64,000 bases of DNA from contig OY783210.1 of assembly GCA_963678705.1 (NCBI GenBank), positions 15,935,331-15,999,330 on the forward strand, written 5' to 3'. This stretch comes from Panorpa germanica (lineage: Eukaryota > Arthropoda > Insecta > Mecoptera > Panorpidae). Positions 7,333 through 19,179 of the stretch are shown in pieces (position 1 is the stretch's first letter; each line of letters begins with the position of its first letter). The notes under the pieces were generated by a model. That model was not told the origin of the DNA and did no database searches. It saw only the letters and a list, made by a program, of their open reading frames with translations. The position numbers and the translations under genes were made by a program.

Positions 7333-10300
7333 TTAATTGTTGCATGCTGTTAAGCCATTTCCAATGCAAGTTGCAAATGCCATTATGTGTGGTATAACAT
7401 TTTGTTCAAAGCTGCCTGTGCAAAGATGAGCCCAAGGTCCCGTGCAGAAAATACCAACATCATCTCCACCGTGTGTCTCCTGCAGTGCTGGAATGGTCGC
7501 CGGATACTGATAATTGTTGTCCCCTGAGCAAAAAGACAGGACCATTAGTTTTATTGCATTATTAAATGTAGTTAAATATTAAATTGAATAATACTTACTC
7601 ATGGGATCGGCTGTCATATTGTATCTGGAGCTATTTGTTGGTGTTTTGTAGCCTGGACCATTCGCATAAGATAAGGTAGAATATGGTAAGTTATCAACAT
7701 CTGAATTCATCGCAATCCCTAGAATATCAGATCCTCGTGGAGCGTATCCTAAACAAGTACAAATTTACCATGAAATTAAAGCAACACTTTATTAAATACT
7801 GCATTCGATGATAATGTCAATTTTATTGTACCTGACAAGCTCATGGTGTGTGCATGATCTGACGTCACAACAATAAGCGTGTCATCGCCTAACATCTCTG
7901 CAGCAAGTGCAACAGCTTCCGATAATTGTTCAGTTTCATCCAGAGCCTTTTTAGCAAGAGTGTCATGATGCGCATGATCAATTCGTCCACCTTCAATAAA
8001 CAAGACAAATCCCTTCTCTTCCTTGCTCAACATTTTAATCGCCGCGGCTGTTAGATCAGCTAAACTTGGTTCTTTTTCAGTATCACGATCTAAATTATAT
8101 TGAAGATGATCATCTTCAAATAATCCTAGTACATATTCTGTTTTTTCAACATCCAAATTAATTAAGCCTTCCTTATCATATATATATTTAGCTGGAACAC
8201 CACGTTGTTCTTTTTCTTGTAGCCATTTGGATATTAAATTAGCACCATCCTTTCTTTCTCCAAGTGTTCCTTCTTCATCAAGGAAGGACTCAGGAAGGAA
8301 TTTTTTGCGACCACCTCCCAAAATAACCTGAATACAAAATAAACAAATTATATCGTTGAAATGAGAAATTCTGTGTTCTGTGGAAAATTCTATAAATGTA
8401 TTTACTTTGAAGTTATTGCCTGGGGATTGGTTAATTAGTTGCCAAGCGATATCCCTGCATAGATTTGGATCCTGTCCTTCGAGTAATACATCGTTGTCAC
8501 TCTCCCAGTCTCTTTCAGCGGTGTGAGCGTAGGATCCACTAGGAGATGCATGAGTGATTCTAGTAGTAGTGACAATACCTGTGAATAAACATAGAAACTT
8601 AGCAAATATGTACTTTGTGTGTATTCCTAAAGAAGTATAAAAGTTACCTGTAGCTTTGCCAACGTTTTGAGCCCAGTCCATGATAGAATCGACATGGTGT
8701 GATGCATTTCTCATAGCTTCACAATCTCCTCTTGGGACATTTGCATTAACTCCAAGAGTAGCAGAGTTTGCTTTGATACCACACATATACGCCGTGCTAG
8801 AACAGGCTGAATCCGCTACTTGATGGTCCACACAATACGTCTGAAATGTTTAAATTAAAACAAAATAAAGTATTTGTAATGTAATAGAAAGGCATAATTA
8901 AAAATGTTATATCGATGTTCACAACCAATTATATATAGATGTTCTTTTTAATGAGTAGTAGAAATCTTTACTAAATCATACGTTTCCATATAAAAAATTT
9001 AAATTATTTGTATTATACCTTCGACAATCCTGTGTACGGGAACTTTTCAAATGATAAACTAAATTCTTCTCCAGCAAGACCTTGTTTTTGACCCATGTAT
9101 GTTCTAGCTGCAGCCAACGTTGGTATCGACATTCCATCACCAATAAACAAAATCACATTCTTTGCGATATTGGTGTTCTCTTTTCTTGCAAGTTTAGATT
9201 TCATTATACCCTGAGCATTTTCGCGCCAGTAGTTACTCGATAATTCCAAGCTTTCACTGCTGATAGCGCGGCGTACTCGGTAATGCTTGGGATGCATGTG
9301 GTTTTCTAAAATAGATATAAATTTAGATCAATGATACAACATATTAGTACAATTTAAAAGATTTACTCCTTTTAATTCATGCATTATGTATTTTTGTATG
9401 CTTTCGATACGTGTATACGAAGTTGTTATTATTACTGTTTATAATTCAACAGGCATTGTGAACTTGACAGCTTCAATGTTTATTTAATACAACGACTCCC
9501 AAACATATCCTTGTAATGGTTTTATTAATATGTGCTAATTACTGCATTAATTGTTTTATTATACTTTTCATACACCGTTATCGACACGTTATAAAGTAGG
9601 GTTAAAACCAATGTCATAGATTTCATTATATTCTCAATCGCCATTGCAAAACTGACTTAGCGTTTAGTACTGAGCCTGGCAAGTAGTTAACACTTAGAAT
9701 TTATTGAATGAAGCGTGTAATATAAGGAAAGTAGTAATTTAGTGGATTTATCTTGGCGCCCGATGCGACTGCATCTGTTACATGCCTGTCGAACCGGCTC
9801 TGCATACAGTTTGATCAAGGTTAACTGTACACTGCATTGAACGCACTCTTTTCTTGAAAATGATTTACCATGTACAATTGTTTTCTAGCACTTGGCTCGT
9901 GCTGTACTTTGCTGTCAGCGGTTCACTGTCCAGTGTGTCCGCTGTTCGCAGTCGTTCAAGGACTGATCAACTTTCAATATGCAATTAGGCAATGTTTACA
10001 CAATATTTAACAGGTTGTTAGGTTTCATTGATTAGGAAAAGTCAAACAAGACGCATAAATGAGTAAATTAAACGACTTACAGTATTCGTTTAGAGATAAA
10101 AAGGAGTTGTTTTAATAACTTGTAATAATGCGGCCAGAGTTGCCAACTTTCCGAAATTCCAGGAAAAGAAAAAACGTAAAAAATTAATCTCGACATTATC
10201 AGACGCAAAATTCTATTGAATGTGAGCGACAGTATAAACGCGTTTGCAAAATTTAACTCGAAAGAGTTACAATTTACTCAGGTGATTTAATATTCTTACC

Positions 10301-13300
10301 TAACAGGTGTTAAGATTTTATAATTAGCCGCATATTTCTTTCAATATTTGTTATTGCGTTAAAATAACAAATTTAAATTACATGTTTTGTTTATTGATTT
10401 TTACTTGAACCTAATCGGTCTAATCAAATTAAAGTTAAGTGCATTTTTTAATAATTATTTTGTTATTCAAGGTAAGAAAAAAACAAATTAAAATTCATAA
10501 AATTTATGGTATAAACTGTTATTTATTTAACATTAAAGAAGTATATTGGTTTCATAATTCGCTCTCTAAATATTATGTTCAGGTAACTTGTTTTCCTATC
10601 AATGGAATTGTACAGGAGTCAGTCAAAAATCTAATGGGCTTGTGTCCTATGTCTTAATTTCTATAAAAGTGTACTATATATTGATAAAGTGGGTTACTAG
10701 AACCTCAAATGTTCAATTATTTTTTAATAACTCCTTATATGTTAAGAGATATTAACAATTAAAAATGTAATTTTGTCTCTTTAATTATTAAAGGGATTCA
10801 ACGTAGTACACATACATGTGACATCACAACCGCTGCCAATCTTACATCTCATAAATCTCTGCTATGTGTATTTATATATCAAAATATCAAATATTATTTA
10901 CAGCATAAAATTTCAATATTATGTCTGCCGTAACAGGGTTAAATAAAATAAAAACTTATTATTCTTTGACTTGACTTGATTATTTGACTACCAACAGCTG
11001 CAAAACATTACCACAGCACTGACCTACTCAACAAATAACTGACGTTAAAATGCATTTCACGTCATACAAATATGGCCGACCAATTCTAGCGCTAAAACTA
11101 CAATTCAAATTTTTAATTGCTATATCTCCGTCAATATTTAGATATTTAATAAAATAGACACGCCAATACACATTTATTAACATCAATTTCAATCAACAAT
11201 TGAAAAATCGACCACTAAGAAATGAGGACACAAGCTCATTTGATCAATAGAATTATAAAACAAACGTTTTTGACCAACAGATTCATACGGCACACATGTT
11301 TTAAGCATGAGTCACCTCCGAACTCGCATAATTTGAACTATATGTAGTAAATTTTGATTTGTACGCCTGGAACACTATTTAGTTTAGAGGACAATACTTT
11401 TACGGAAGTCGTAACACCGTAACGTGCTCAGTTGCTACCTGATTTCCGGTTTTAAGTTCTAATTAGTTACATTTTGATTCGTTTGTTCAATGATAATTAC
11501 ATTTTTAATTAGATTCACGTTTCGTTCAAGTTTACTTACAGAATGAGTCATCCGTTGCACGTTAAATATTTATTATTTTAATTGAAGATAAATACGTTTT
11601 TATAGGAGACGGTTTTAACGACTTGGATAAGTTGACATTTTTAAAGGACGTTGCAGGAATTACATCATTTACGTGCACTGACGGTTACACGATTACGTTT
11701 ATGTATTATTAGACGCAGTAGATGTTATCTAATGTTTTTATAAGTAACATTCTGTGCTGAAGGATTTTAAAATACATAATATTCAAGTTAAGGTTGCGTT
11801 ATTACTTTATTATATACATATGTGACATTGAAGCAATTGGGATCATGCAAAAGTTTGACATTTAAAAAAAAAACATTTTCTTAAATTAAATATATTTGTA
11901 GGTTAACCTTCGCTTGACCATTTTCCCGTTAAACACTAAATAGAATGGAGTCAGTGATTAATTTACACTAGATACAATCGAATCTGAATTTATTACAAAA
12001 CTAAATATATGAAAATATTTTTTAAGTATTTTATTGTAAACGTTAGCGCTATTTGGCGGTATTAATTCTCTTAGCACATCGCTGTGACTTCAACCCAGGT
12101 CTGACAGTGACATCATGCAGAGGAACAGCGATGCCGGTGCAACTGTTTCAGGACATATGGACAAGAAAACGTGCCGATTTTATTGATTATGCATATAACA
12201 AAACCCAATTACTATAGAGTTGGGTTTGAACGCTAAGGCTGGGTTCATACGCCATTATACTTCACGTTTTTTGCAGTACAAACGTCGTGTGAATAGGTCT
12301 ATATAAAATTTATACTTCACTATCTATTCGATAATATTTATACTGCAAAAAAACGTGCAGTACAATGCCGTGTGAATCCAGCCTAAGTTTGTCGTCAAGC
12401 ATCAATACTCTCGCTCACTGTTCCGTCTAAATATTATTTTAAAATATGCAATAGTATCGCAACAAAAATTACCAATATTTTGAATACTATTTCTTATGAA
12501 GAAATCTTCGGCTTGACTCGTAAATGTTCGGAATTACCAACGATCAGTCTAACATAGTGTTTGTACTTTTTTATTATATTACAATATAGTATACCTCGCG
12601 TTTTAGAGATGAGTCTATTATCTATATAAAATGTTTGAAAATTCAGGAACTTATCAATTGCTCAAGTAGGTAGCTTATTGACAGAGCACCATTGCTGATT
12701 TTCAAATACATACCTATATACATCGCATTATAAAAATGCAAATATTTATTGAATAATAATTATAGATTATTACACAATAATTTGTGTCTTTAATTTAATT
12801 ACACATCATACGAATCCGACCTTGGTAATGCACATACCGCATAATCATAACCAATATCACAAATGAATAAATATCAAGACAGTTTCATGACAAAAAATGT
12901 CAAGTTTTGTAGTAAATGTTTACTACACTACTACAGTAACTGATTATGCTTTCTCAAATACAGATACAGATATGACCTCCAATAGATCTTCCTGTTAAGG
13001 AGGTACAGGACGTACCGTCAATATTAAAAGTTTATCTCTCGGTAATACGAAATGCAAAATACGAAGTACACGAAGTTGTTATATTTTATATAATATTTAT
13101 TCCGATTTTGAATTTCCCGCTCAAATTGGTATTTGCAACGTTGCCAGCTTATAACCCACATTTACTGTTTCTTACTGGTTTTATTTAAATATTTTCGTAT
13201 ATACGTATCCTTTTGATAATTTTCTTTTTGCAATAGTTACAGAAAAGATTCTTTTATATACACTTAGTTTTTAAAATCCGTGTCACCATTTTTTCATAGT

Positions 13301-15980
13301 TAAAAGTTATATTATGTGGTGAAATTGAGCTAAAAATTATGATTTGTATGGAAAATGACTATTTTTAATCATGTATAAAAAGAAAACTATGAACCCTAGG
13401 TCTCTATAATTTTGAGACAGCATGTATTTTAACTATTTGTATTGACCCTCCAAATTTCACAACGTTTTCATCATTTACGTTAACGTCCTATACCTCCTTA
13501 AGTGGTTAAAGCCTGGCAAAAACACAGCAGAATACAAGCAACGAACTAATCTCGGATAGTTATGTAAATGACCAAACATTCAAAATGTGAAGCACGTGTT
13601 CGTATATCGAAAGAGAGAGTTGAAGTTTATCTGAACACTGGACCTTGAACTTGTGTATACCAGTATAGTTGGTAATGCTCTTTCGACAATTAATTAGTAT
13701 AGTGGACTCCTCTATAACGCGGTTAATACATTACGCGTTTTATTAAATTGTGTTAAAGAGAGTCGATTGGAAAAAATGTTATACATGGTGTAGACCTGCC
13801 TCAGACGCATCGAATAAGACTAACATGACCTTAGTAAAAGTCGCATGGTTTTCGAGATATCGTCAGTTAAAGTTTTTTTTAAATGTACCAGCTTCTTTAA
13901 GTTTTTTTTTGTGGTAAGGCGCAACAAAAATTTAAATAACTTAAAAAAAGTTTTACAAGTTTTTTAATCCAAAATTCAAAAAGCAACATTAATTAAAGGT
14001 AACATTTTTACGCATGTATCTCACTTAACATTAGCATAAGCATATGTTAGATTGTAATCAGTAAAGAACATAATAAGATGCACGAGCATGTAGTAGTACT
14101 CCAGTAATATGAAAAAGATAAACATACAAAAATTGTTCATATACAAGTACATATGTACTTCTATATGTCAAAGAATAGATAAGGCGTGAATTAATATTTC
14201 TAATTATATATAAAATTATTGTTTATTAGTTATATTTATATACTTATGATTATAAATATACTTTTATTGAAGATATGATTCAACATTTTAATATTTTGTA
14301 ATTCTGTTTTTTCTCTTGTTCATAATAATTAACATCTTTGATACAATTTATAATAAAAATACAATTGAAATGTTAATATTATTTCTGACAAATGAATAAC
14401 AATTTACAGAGCGTGACTTGACGCATGCGCATATCGATGATCCAATTCATTAGTAAGGCATCTACGAATATTGAGTTTTGATATTATATTTTGGTTGGTT
14501 GTATTTATAAAATTATCTGTGTATTGAAGTAGAAAGAGAGTACAATTTTATACATAATAGTATACTCAACTCAAATTTTGACTTGTTCTAAACGATTATT
14601 ATTGGAACATAAATTCATGTTTTGTGTTTAGCTAATTATATCAAAATTATTTATTGAAACTAAACATATTTTTATGTAATTACATCATTAAATAAATGTA
14701 AAATATACTTAATAATCTTGTTCTATTATATTAAAGTTATATAACATTGCAAAAAAAGTTTTATTTTCTTTAGAAAACTTTAGAAATTTCTTTTATGTAA
14801 TATGACATTATATTAACTTAAAAATATTGATACAAATTAGTCTTGTTGACATTTGGGATCTTGTTAATAGGAACTGGTCAATCCCACTCCGATTTCGATA
14901 ATTTTTTTATTATTTTTAATTATTAATTTTACATATTTACCATTCAAATATATTAATGGTTTTCGTAATGGAATACAGGACTACCTTCAGGATAGGATGG
15001 CGCCTTAGAAATTAATTAAATGATATAATAGATTAATATATACGGTAGTGTCACTCGACACATACAAATTAATCGCAATATGAATAAATTTAAATTAAAA
15101 AATAATTAAATATTGACATTAAAATTAATAAAAAAAAGTTTGCTTACAATTTCGATAGGAAAAATATAAATAAGTAATTTGAAAATAACGCTGTATTGTA
15201 ATGTAAATAACAACTTCTTTTTAATTATTCAAAGACAGCTTTAATTAAAAAGAAAATTTCTTTATGTGAAAACAGAGCAGAAGATAAGGAAAGAAAGAAT
15301 TATCTACTTTTCAATGTGATCACCAAATTATTTTTAAAAAAAATTTATTAAAATAACAAGAACTATTTGAATAATAAATTAAATGTTACTATTTATCAAT
15401 TGATAAGTGAGAAGCACTTATGTCTGCCAAGTATGAGAACAAACGAGACAGATATATAGTTTAAAATTTTCGAAATTTAATAATTTCAAAGTGGGATTGA
15501 TCAGTTCCAAAATTACACTTTTTACCTCTCAAAATATGCAATTACCAAAAATTTTTGAATGTAACAATTTTTACATACTTATTTATTTAAAATTTACGTA
15601 ACTGTGTTTAGCAAATAGATACACTCCTATATTAATTCTATATTATGTATTTACAAAGTCGGTATAATTATGATAACACAGATGAGTACAATTTAGATAA
15701 GGAACTATCAATTGAAATTTGAATTGATGTGTTCAGTGTCCAGACTTGTCATCGAACTATGCACGCAATGACACGATTTATTTAATTAGCAAGTCAGTTA
15801 AAGAAATAAAAAAAACGCGCTTGTAATCAGCAATTAATAGCTATATAATTATCTTAGTAATGAATAATTTAATGACATTTAAAACATCTTACCATGCTGC
15901 TTCTCGGGAATGCGAGGTCTGGCGTCAATCAACAAACAAAAATTAATAATTAAAACACTAATAATACTAATCGATTTCAT
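7333..15980 (-). CDS. Alkaline phosphatase, secreted or membrane-type, seven exons, 525 residues
   Basis: Hydrolyses phosphate monoesters at the cell surface or outside the cell (EC 3.1.3.1). Minus-strand exons: 15980-15893, 9305-9019, 8840-8648, 8578-8406, 8327-7832, 7748-7599, 7523-7333. All introns are GT-AG and all phases agree (1,0,1,0,1,1); total 1578 nt. Exon 1 encodes a signal peptide (MKSISIISVLIINFCLLIDA). Landmarks: metal ligand Asp86 in FIGDGM, nucleophile Ser136 in VADSAC, His199 and Arg212 in the THASPSG...ERDW region, Glu359, Asp364 and His368 in EGGRIDHAHHD, Asp404 and His405 in TSDHAH, His480 in ETHGGDDV. The length fits the family. Oddity: the chain ends at TACNN, without the hydrophobic tail needed for a GPI anchor, so this form may be soluble, or an alternative last exon was missed. 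Intron 1 is 6.6 kb and rich in MITEs. Confidence 0.95.
9740..9990 (-). promoter_or_regulatory. GC-richer patch inside intron 1, possible alternative promoter or enhancer
   Basis: This stretch is clearly less AT-rich than its surroundings and lacks any repeat I recognise. On the minus strand it has GATCAGTCCTTG, containing the arthropod initiator TCAGT, about 660 bases before exon 2. A start here would skip the signal-peptide exon unless another coding exon exists. An unrecognised regulatory island or old insertion is equally possible. Confidence 0.25.
10633..11240 (-). mobile_element. MITE of a 608-bp family, full copy in intron 1
   Basis: The ends are inverted: AATGGGCTTGTGTCCTA at 10633 and, as reverse complement, AATGAGCTTGTGTCCTC ending at 11240. 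The interior (10915-11215) is almost identical to 39705-40000 on the other strand; I estimate only a few per cent difference. Half copies lie near 28450, 33640, 36660 and in reverse near 38710. No coding capacity. The superfamily is not clear; target duplications could not be settled by eye. Confidence 0.75.
11277..11342 (-). mobile_element. End fragment of the TATAGTTC MITE family
   Basis: Read on the minus strand it starts TATAGTTCAAATTATGCGAG and continues GTTCGGAGGTGACTCATGCT, matching the starts of the copies at 34859 and 63043. Only one end is present. It lies about 40 bases from the 608-bp MITE. Confidence 0.6.
12237..12383. mobile_element. 147-bp MITE, PIF/Harbinger-like, TAA target duplication
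   Basis: Starts GGCTGGGTTCATACGCCATT and ends, as reverse complement, GGCTGGATTCACACGGCATT. The terminal inverted repeats extend about 45 bases. TAA flanks both sides (12234-12236 and 12384-12386). A 3-bp TWA duplication with GGCTGG ends is characteristic of PIF/Harbinger MITEs. Confidence 0.75.
12999..13497. mobile_element. 499-bp MITE flanked by TTAA
   Basis: Starts GGAGGTACAGGACGT and ends ACGTCCTATACCTCC, an inverted pair with one mismatch. TTAA lies directly outside at 12995-12998 and 13498-13501. TTAA duplications occur in piggyBac and some other superfamilies, but these ends lack the usual piggyBac CCC start. A single ACCTCCTTAA end near 18720 may be a remnant of the same family. Confidence 0.7.
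14870..15508. mobile_element. 639-bp MITE with GGAACTGRTCAATCCCACT ends
   Basis: The left end GGAACTGGTCAATCCCACT and the reverse complement of the right end, GGAACTGATCAATCCCACT, differ at one base. Similarity continues weakly inward (GATTTCGATAATTT against AATTTCGAAAAT). The interior is very AT-rich and non-coding. I could not define a target duplication. Confidence 0.65.
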
Positions 15981-16194
15981 TGTTACAAATATAAATAAAT
16001 AAATTAATAAAAAATTAAATAAAACTTAAAAATTACAGTAAACTAATTTCTAAAATATGAATTATGGTTATAGAATCAACGTAGTCATTTTGTAAATAGA
16101 TTTTGTGAAGTATTTTGTTTGTTTATATAAATGGCAAAATGCCGGTTCTTCACGACTTAGTTTGTTTGACTTGTTTGTTTCGTTACGCGGTGTG

Positions 16195-16231
16195 GACTGA
16201 CAGTACTAAGTTAGTAACAAGTGATTTTATA
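16195..16231 (-). promoter_or_regulatory. Core promoter of alkaline phosphatase: TATA box plus initiator
   Basis: On the minus strand TATAAAA (16231-16225) is followed by the arthropod initiator TCAGTC (16200-16195). If the A at 16198 is +1, the TATA box starts at -33, close to the usual insect spacing. The start lies 218 bases before the ATG with no intron needed. This pairs well with the signal-peptide exon and supports it as the true first coding exon. Confidence 0.65.
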
Positions 16232-16964
16232 TCCGAAGATTGTCGATAAGCCATAACGGAAATTACCGGGGAATCAAATTCAAAACTACGAAGGACAGTC
16301 TTCCCCCCAGATCCCCGTGTCCCGTGTCCCCGAAAACTACGAATTCCCCCAATCACCAAAACTTGAAGACTAAACATTGGATCAGGGGAATGAATACTGA
16401 CAGTTGATTTGAATTTTAATTTGCTCAACAAATAAATGACACAATTCGAATGTAAATAGTAATGAAGATGCAGATGGAACAGGAAATGAAAAAGAAAGTA
16501 GGAAATGGAAAATAGGAATTTGTATTCTGAAAAGGAAATAGAAAATGAGAAATTCAATCAAGAAATATGAAAATCCATTAAATATATTAGATTCTATACT
16601 ACAACGGAAGCGGAAGAACAGGGGGAGATAATATTAGGTCTTAGAAATTATTATTAGGTCTATATATTATGAAATTATCTTGTGGCAAGCTAGCAAGTGT
16701 GAACCTTGTACTGCAAGACAATTTCTATATGACAAGTGGACAATGGGGGTCATTTATAAATTACGCCAAACACTTCTTTACTTTGTCACAGCTGGTCAAC
16801 ATTGTGTAGGCTTCTCCACCCCTTCCCCTTTCCCTAGTTATACTTAGGGAATCCCCTCTTCTCCTATGTGTGTGACACACACCGAAAGACGAAAATGTAT
16901 CACATTTATACAACGAACCATTCAGACACTACTAACAACTGTAATTGTGTGTACGCCTTCCTGA
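16232..16964. other. Upstream region of alkaline phosphatase
   Basis: Possible regulatory DNA. It has a GC-richer patch (16255-16370), a purine-rich stretch with loose GGAAAT repeats (16470-16560), and a copy of the short dispersed repeat around GGCAAGCTAGCAAGTGTGAA (16683-16702). The long minus-strand open frame at 16183-16557 has low-complexity composition and is not supported as a gene. Confidence 0.35.
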
Positions 16965-17345
16965 CTGCATCAGAATGAAACTGTTGTTAGTGAGAGAACG
17001 AACGTGTATACGAGTGAGAGAAAACATAAAGCACGAATGAAACTAAACTGGTAGTCGAGCCGTGTTCCGTGACTCTATAGAATTTTTAACAATAGCGTAA
17101 TAGAGGATTCTGTTGTGTCGTATTTGTTTGTTTGCTTTTGAATAGTATTCGTAAACATCCCTGTTAATGATGTCATCATCAAAAGCATGCAAACAACAAT
17201 GCCCTGCGAGAAATATAGTCGCTGAATATATGCTCAAAACCAGTTTGAAATCAGTTTAGTTTCGTTCGTGGTGTGTGTGTTTTCTCTCACTCGTATACAC
17301 GTTCGTTCTCTTACTAATAACACAGTTGCAATCGCATTCGGTTCT
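16965..17345. mobile_element. MITE related to the 61.0-kb PIF/Harbinger-like element
   Basis: Inverted ends of about 85-90 bases share GTGAGAGAACGAACGTGTAT on one side and its reverse complement (ATACACGTTCGTTCTC) on the other. The interior on the minus strand matches the element at 61046-61458, including GCATGCTTTTGATGATG and ACTATTCAAAAG. The outermost bases differ from that copy, so the true ends are lost or belong to a subfamily. Open frames inside are by-products. Confidence 0.65.
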
Positions 17346-19179
17346 GGCAGATTCGGGGCTAAGGTACCCTAAAGCAATACATAATAGAAAACACAAACAA
17401 TATTTATGTTTATTTTATTTAAAGTCGGCCTATTTCAGACGCTGGACCCTATCATCGAAGACATCCTACAGTTGGCAGATTACACAGCGTCATGCCGCTG
17501 CCTGGAGATGAAATAAATTTGTTCCATGACTGGCAAAGAATTAATTCACCAAATAATAAACAAATCTACAAAACAAACAACAATTATATTACAATTAAAG
17601 CGAGAAATAACCTAGCTGTTGAAATCGTAGTAATGTATATAATAAAAAAACATCATAGAAACAATAAAGACATTAACGTTTTTTACAAGAAGCGCCAATG
17701 GAACTTCCAAATTTTTCTGACGTTTGGTAAACACGGTTTTGGTTTTTTGGAGACAATTAAACTAGAGTTTAATAATTCTAACGTGGTCTGACCTTGGTTC
17801 ATCACGTTCCTAGACAATGATCACTAAGAGAGCAAATTAGGTAATTTCCTTAGTCTTAAAAAACCTACAACATTGTTTTAAGTGTTAGATATGGTTGTTT
17901 TTTCAACCGATTTTTTATAACAAAAAAATGCAGATTGTAGGTACTTGAGATAATGCTGCCCTGACATAATTAATTGAGTGGTTAAACATGAAATAAATAG
18001 CTACTCCACACAAATAACAAATATAAAAGAAGAAGAGGCAGGTGCATTATTTTAGTAAATATTTAAAAATTTCGGGTAGATAAATTAATAAGTTTATTTT
18101 GATAATATAACATATATTAAGTTTTGAGATAAGGATAATTCGAGATGTGTAGATTTCCACGGTATTCGACAAGTTTAACTGCATTGTAATTGTGTTTCTT
18201 TGTATTTTTGAGTCATTTGAGAATTGCATTAGATAGAATATACAATTTTACATATAACTTCATACTCAATTTTAATTTTGATTTTTCGGAGTAGACTCAC
18301 ATACGATTAAACGATAAGAACTCTTTGGGACATAATCAATTTAACTCGATAACCAACCAGCCCCAGAAAATATAACTCTGGTCCGAAGATAAACCCCGAA
18401 GACACAACAGTCAGCGTCAAGCACTAATACTGTCGCCTACAGTGACGTTTTCACGTCTACGTAGGTTCTTTAAGACATTTCTTTTTATTTGTGATAAGAA
18501 ATTGCTGGATGTTAGGGCACATAGCGGAATCGCTTTTATTACAAAGTCCTGCGACTCACCCTGTAACAGCCGTTACTTTAATTGGATTTGTTTATATACG
18601 TTTAAGAAACAATGTTATTTCTTAAAAGTCAATAAAAAACGACTGTAACAAAACTAGTAATTGAAGTATTTGAAAAGAATCACAAAAAGCACTCCAAGAA
18701 AGTCTTTTCCGAAATACAGTACCTCCTTAAAATCAACAAGACAACTTAAATACATTCAATAAACCACAAAATGTCAAAGCATTCAAATTGGATGACAATC
18801 CAGTTTGGTAGCATAAATTAAATGAACATTATACTACAAGAAATAAATATTAAAATTAGTGACGTCATCAACATAAGGTGCTAACAGCAGATAAGACAGG
18901 TAAGCACCGTCGTGCGTCGGAGGGAGATCCAACTGTGAAATGTTTCCAAATAGAAGTAGATTGTGCAGTGATGGCATTAAAGTAAGCCTTCACAGGTTCG
19001 TATCGTGCGATAGGACCGCAGGTTACGACATGTTATCAAACAAAATAATTCTAACGACATTAAGTTGTGATATAGATTATTATCTGAGTATAAAAAGTTT
19101 TCAAAGTACACCGTCATTTGTTTAAAATGTCTTCAAATGCAATATTTAAAGTAACATTAGGTAGTAACATAAGGAAGGA
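17346..19179. other. Intergenic DNA without a recognised gene
   Basis: Contains several short open frames without family features. A possible decayed TTAA-MITE end (ACCTCCTTAA) lies near 18720. Nothing else could be supported. Confidence 0.4.

Larger units (their letters stand above)
9306..15892 (-). other. Intron 1 of alkaline phosphatase (6.6 kb)
   Basis: Starts GTAAGA after codon 29 and ends TTTTAG before codon 30. Besides the mobile elements listed separately, it has long AT-rich stretches without ORFs (for example 11350-12230 and 13500-14860). A patch of more balanced base composition lies at about 9740-9990. Confidence 0.85.

Noticed and set aside
16183-16557. 124-residue open frame on the minus strand
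   Set aside because: It covers the alkaline phosphatase promoter and a purine-rich low-complexity tract; the translation is Phe/Leu/His-rich without any motif.
17043-17237. Open frame with DVYEYYSKANKQ
   Set aside because: It lies inside a MITE and has a counterpart inside the related MITE at 61 kb; it reflects repeat similarity, not a conserved host protein.
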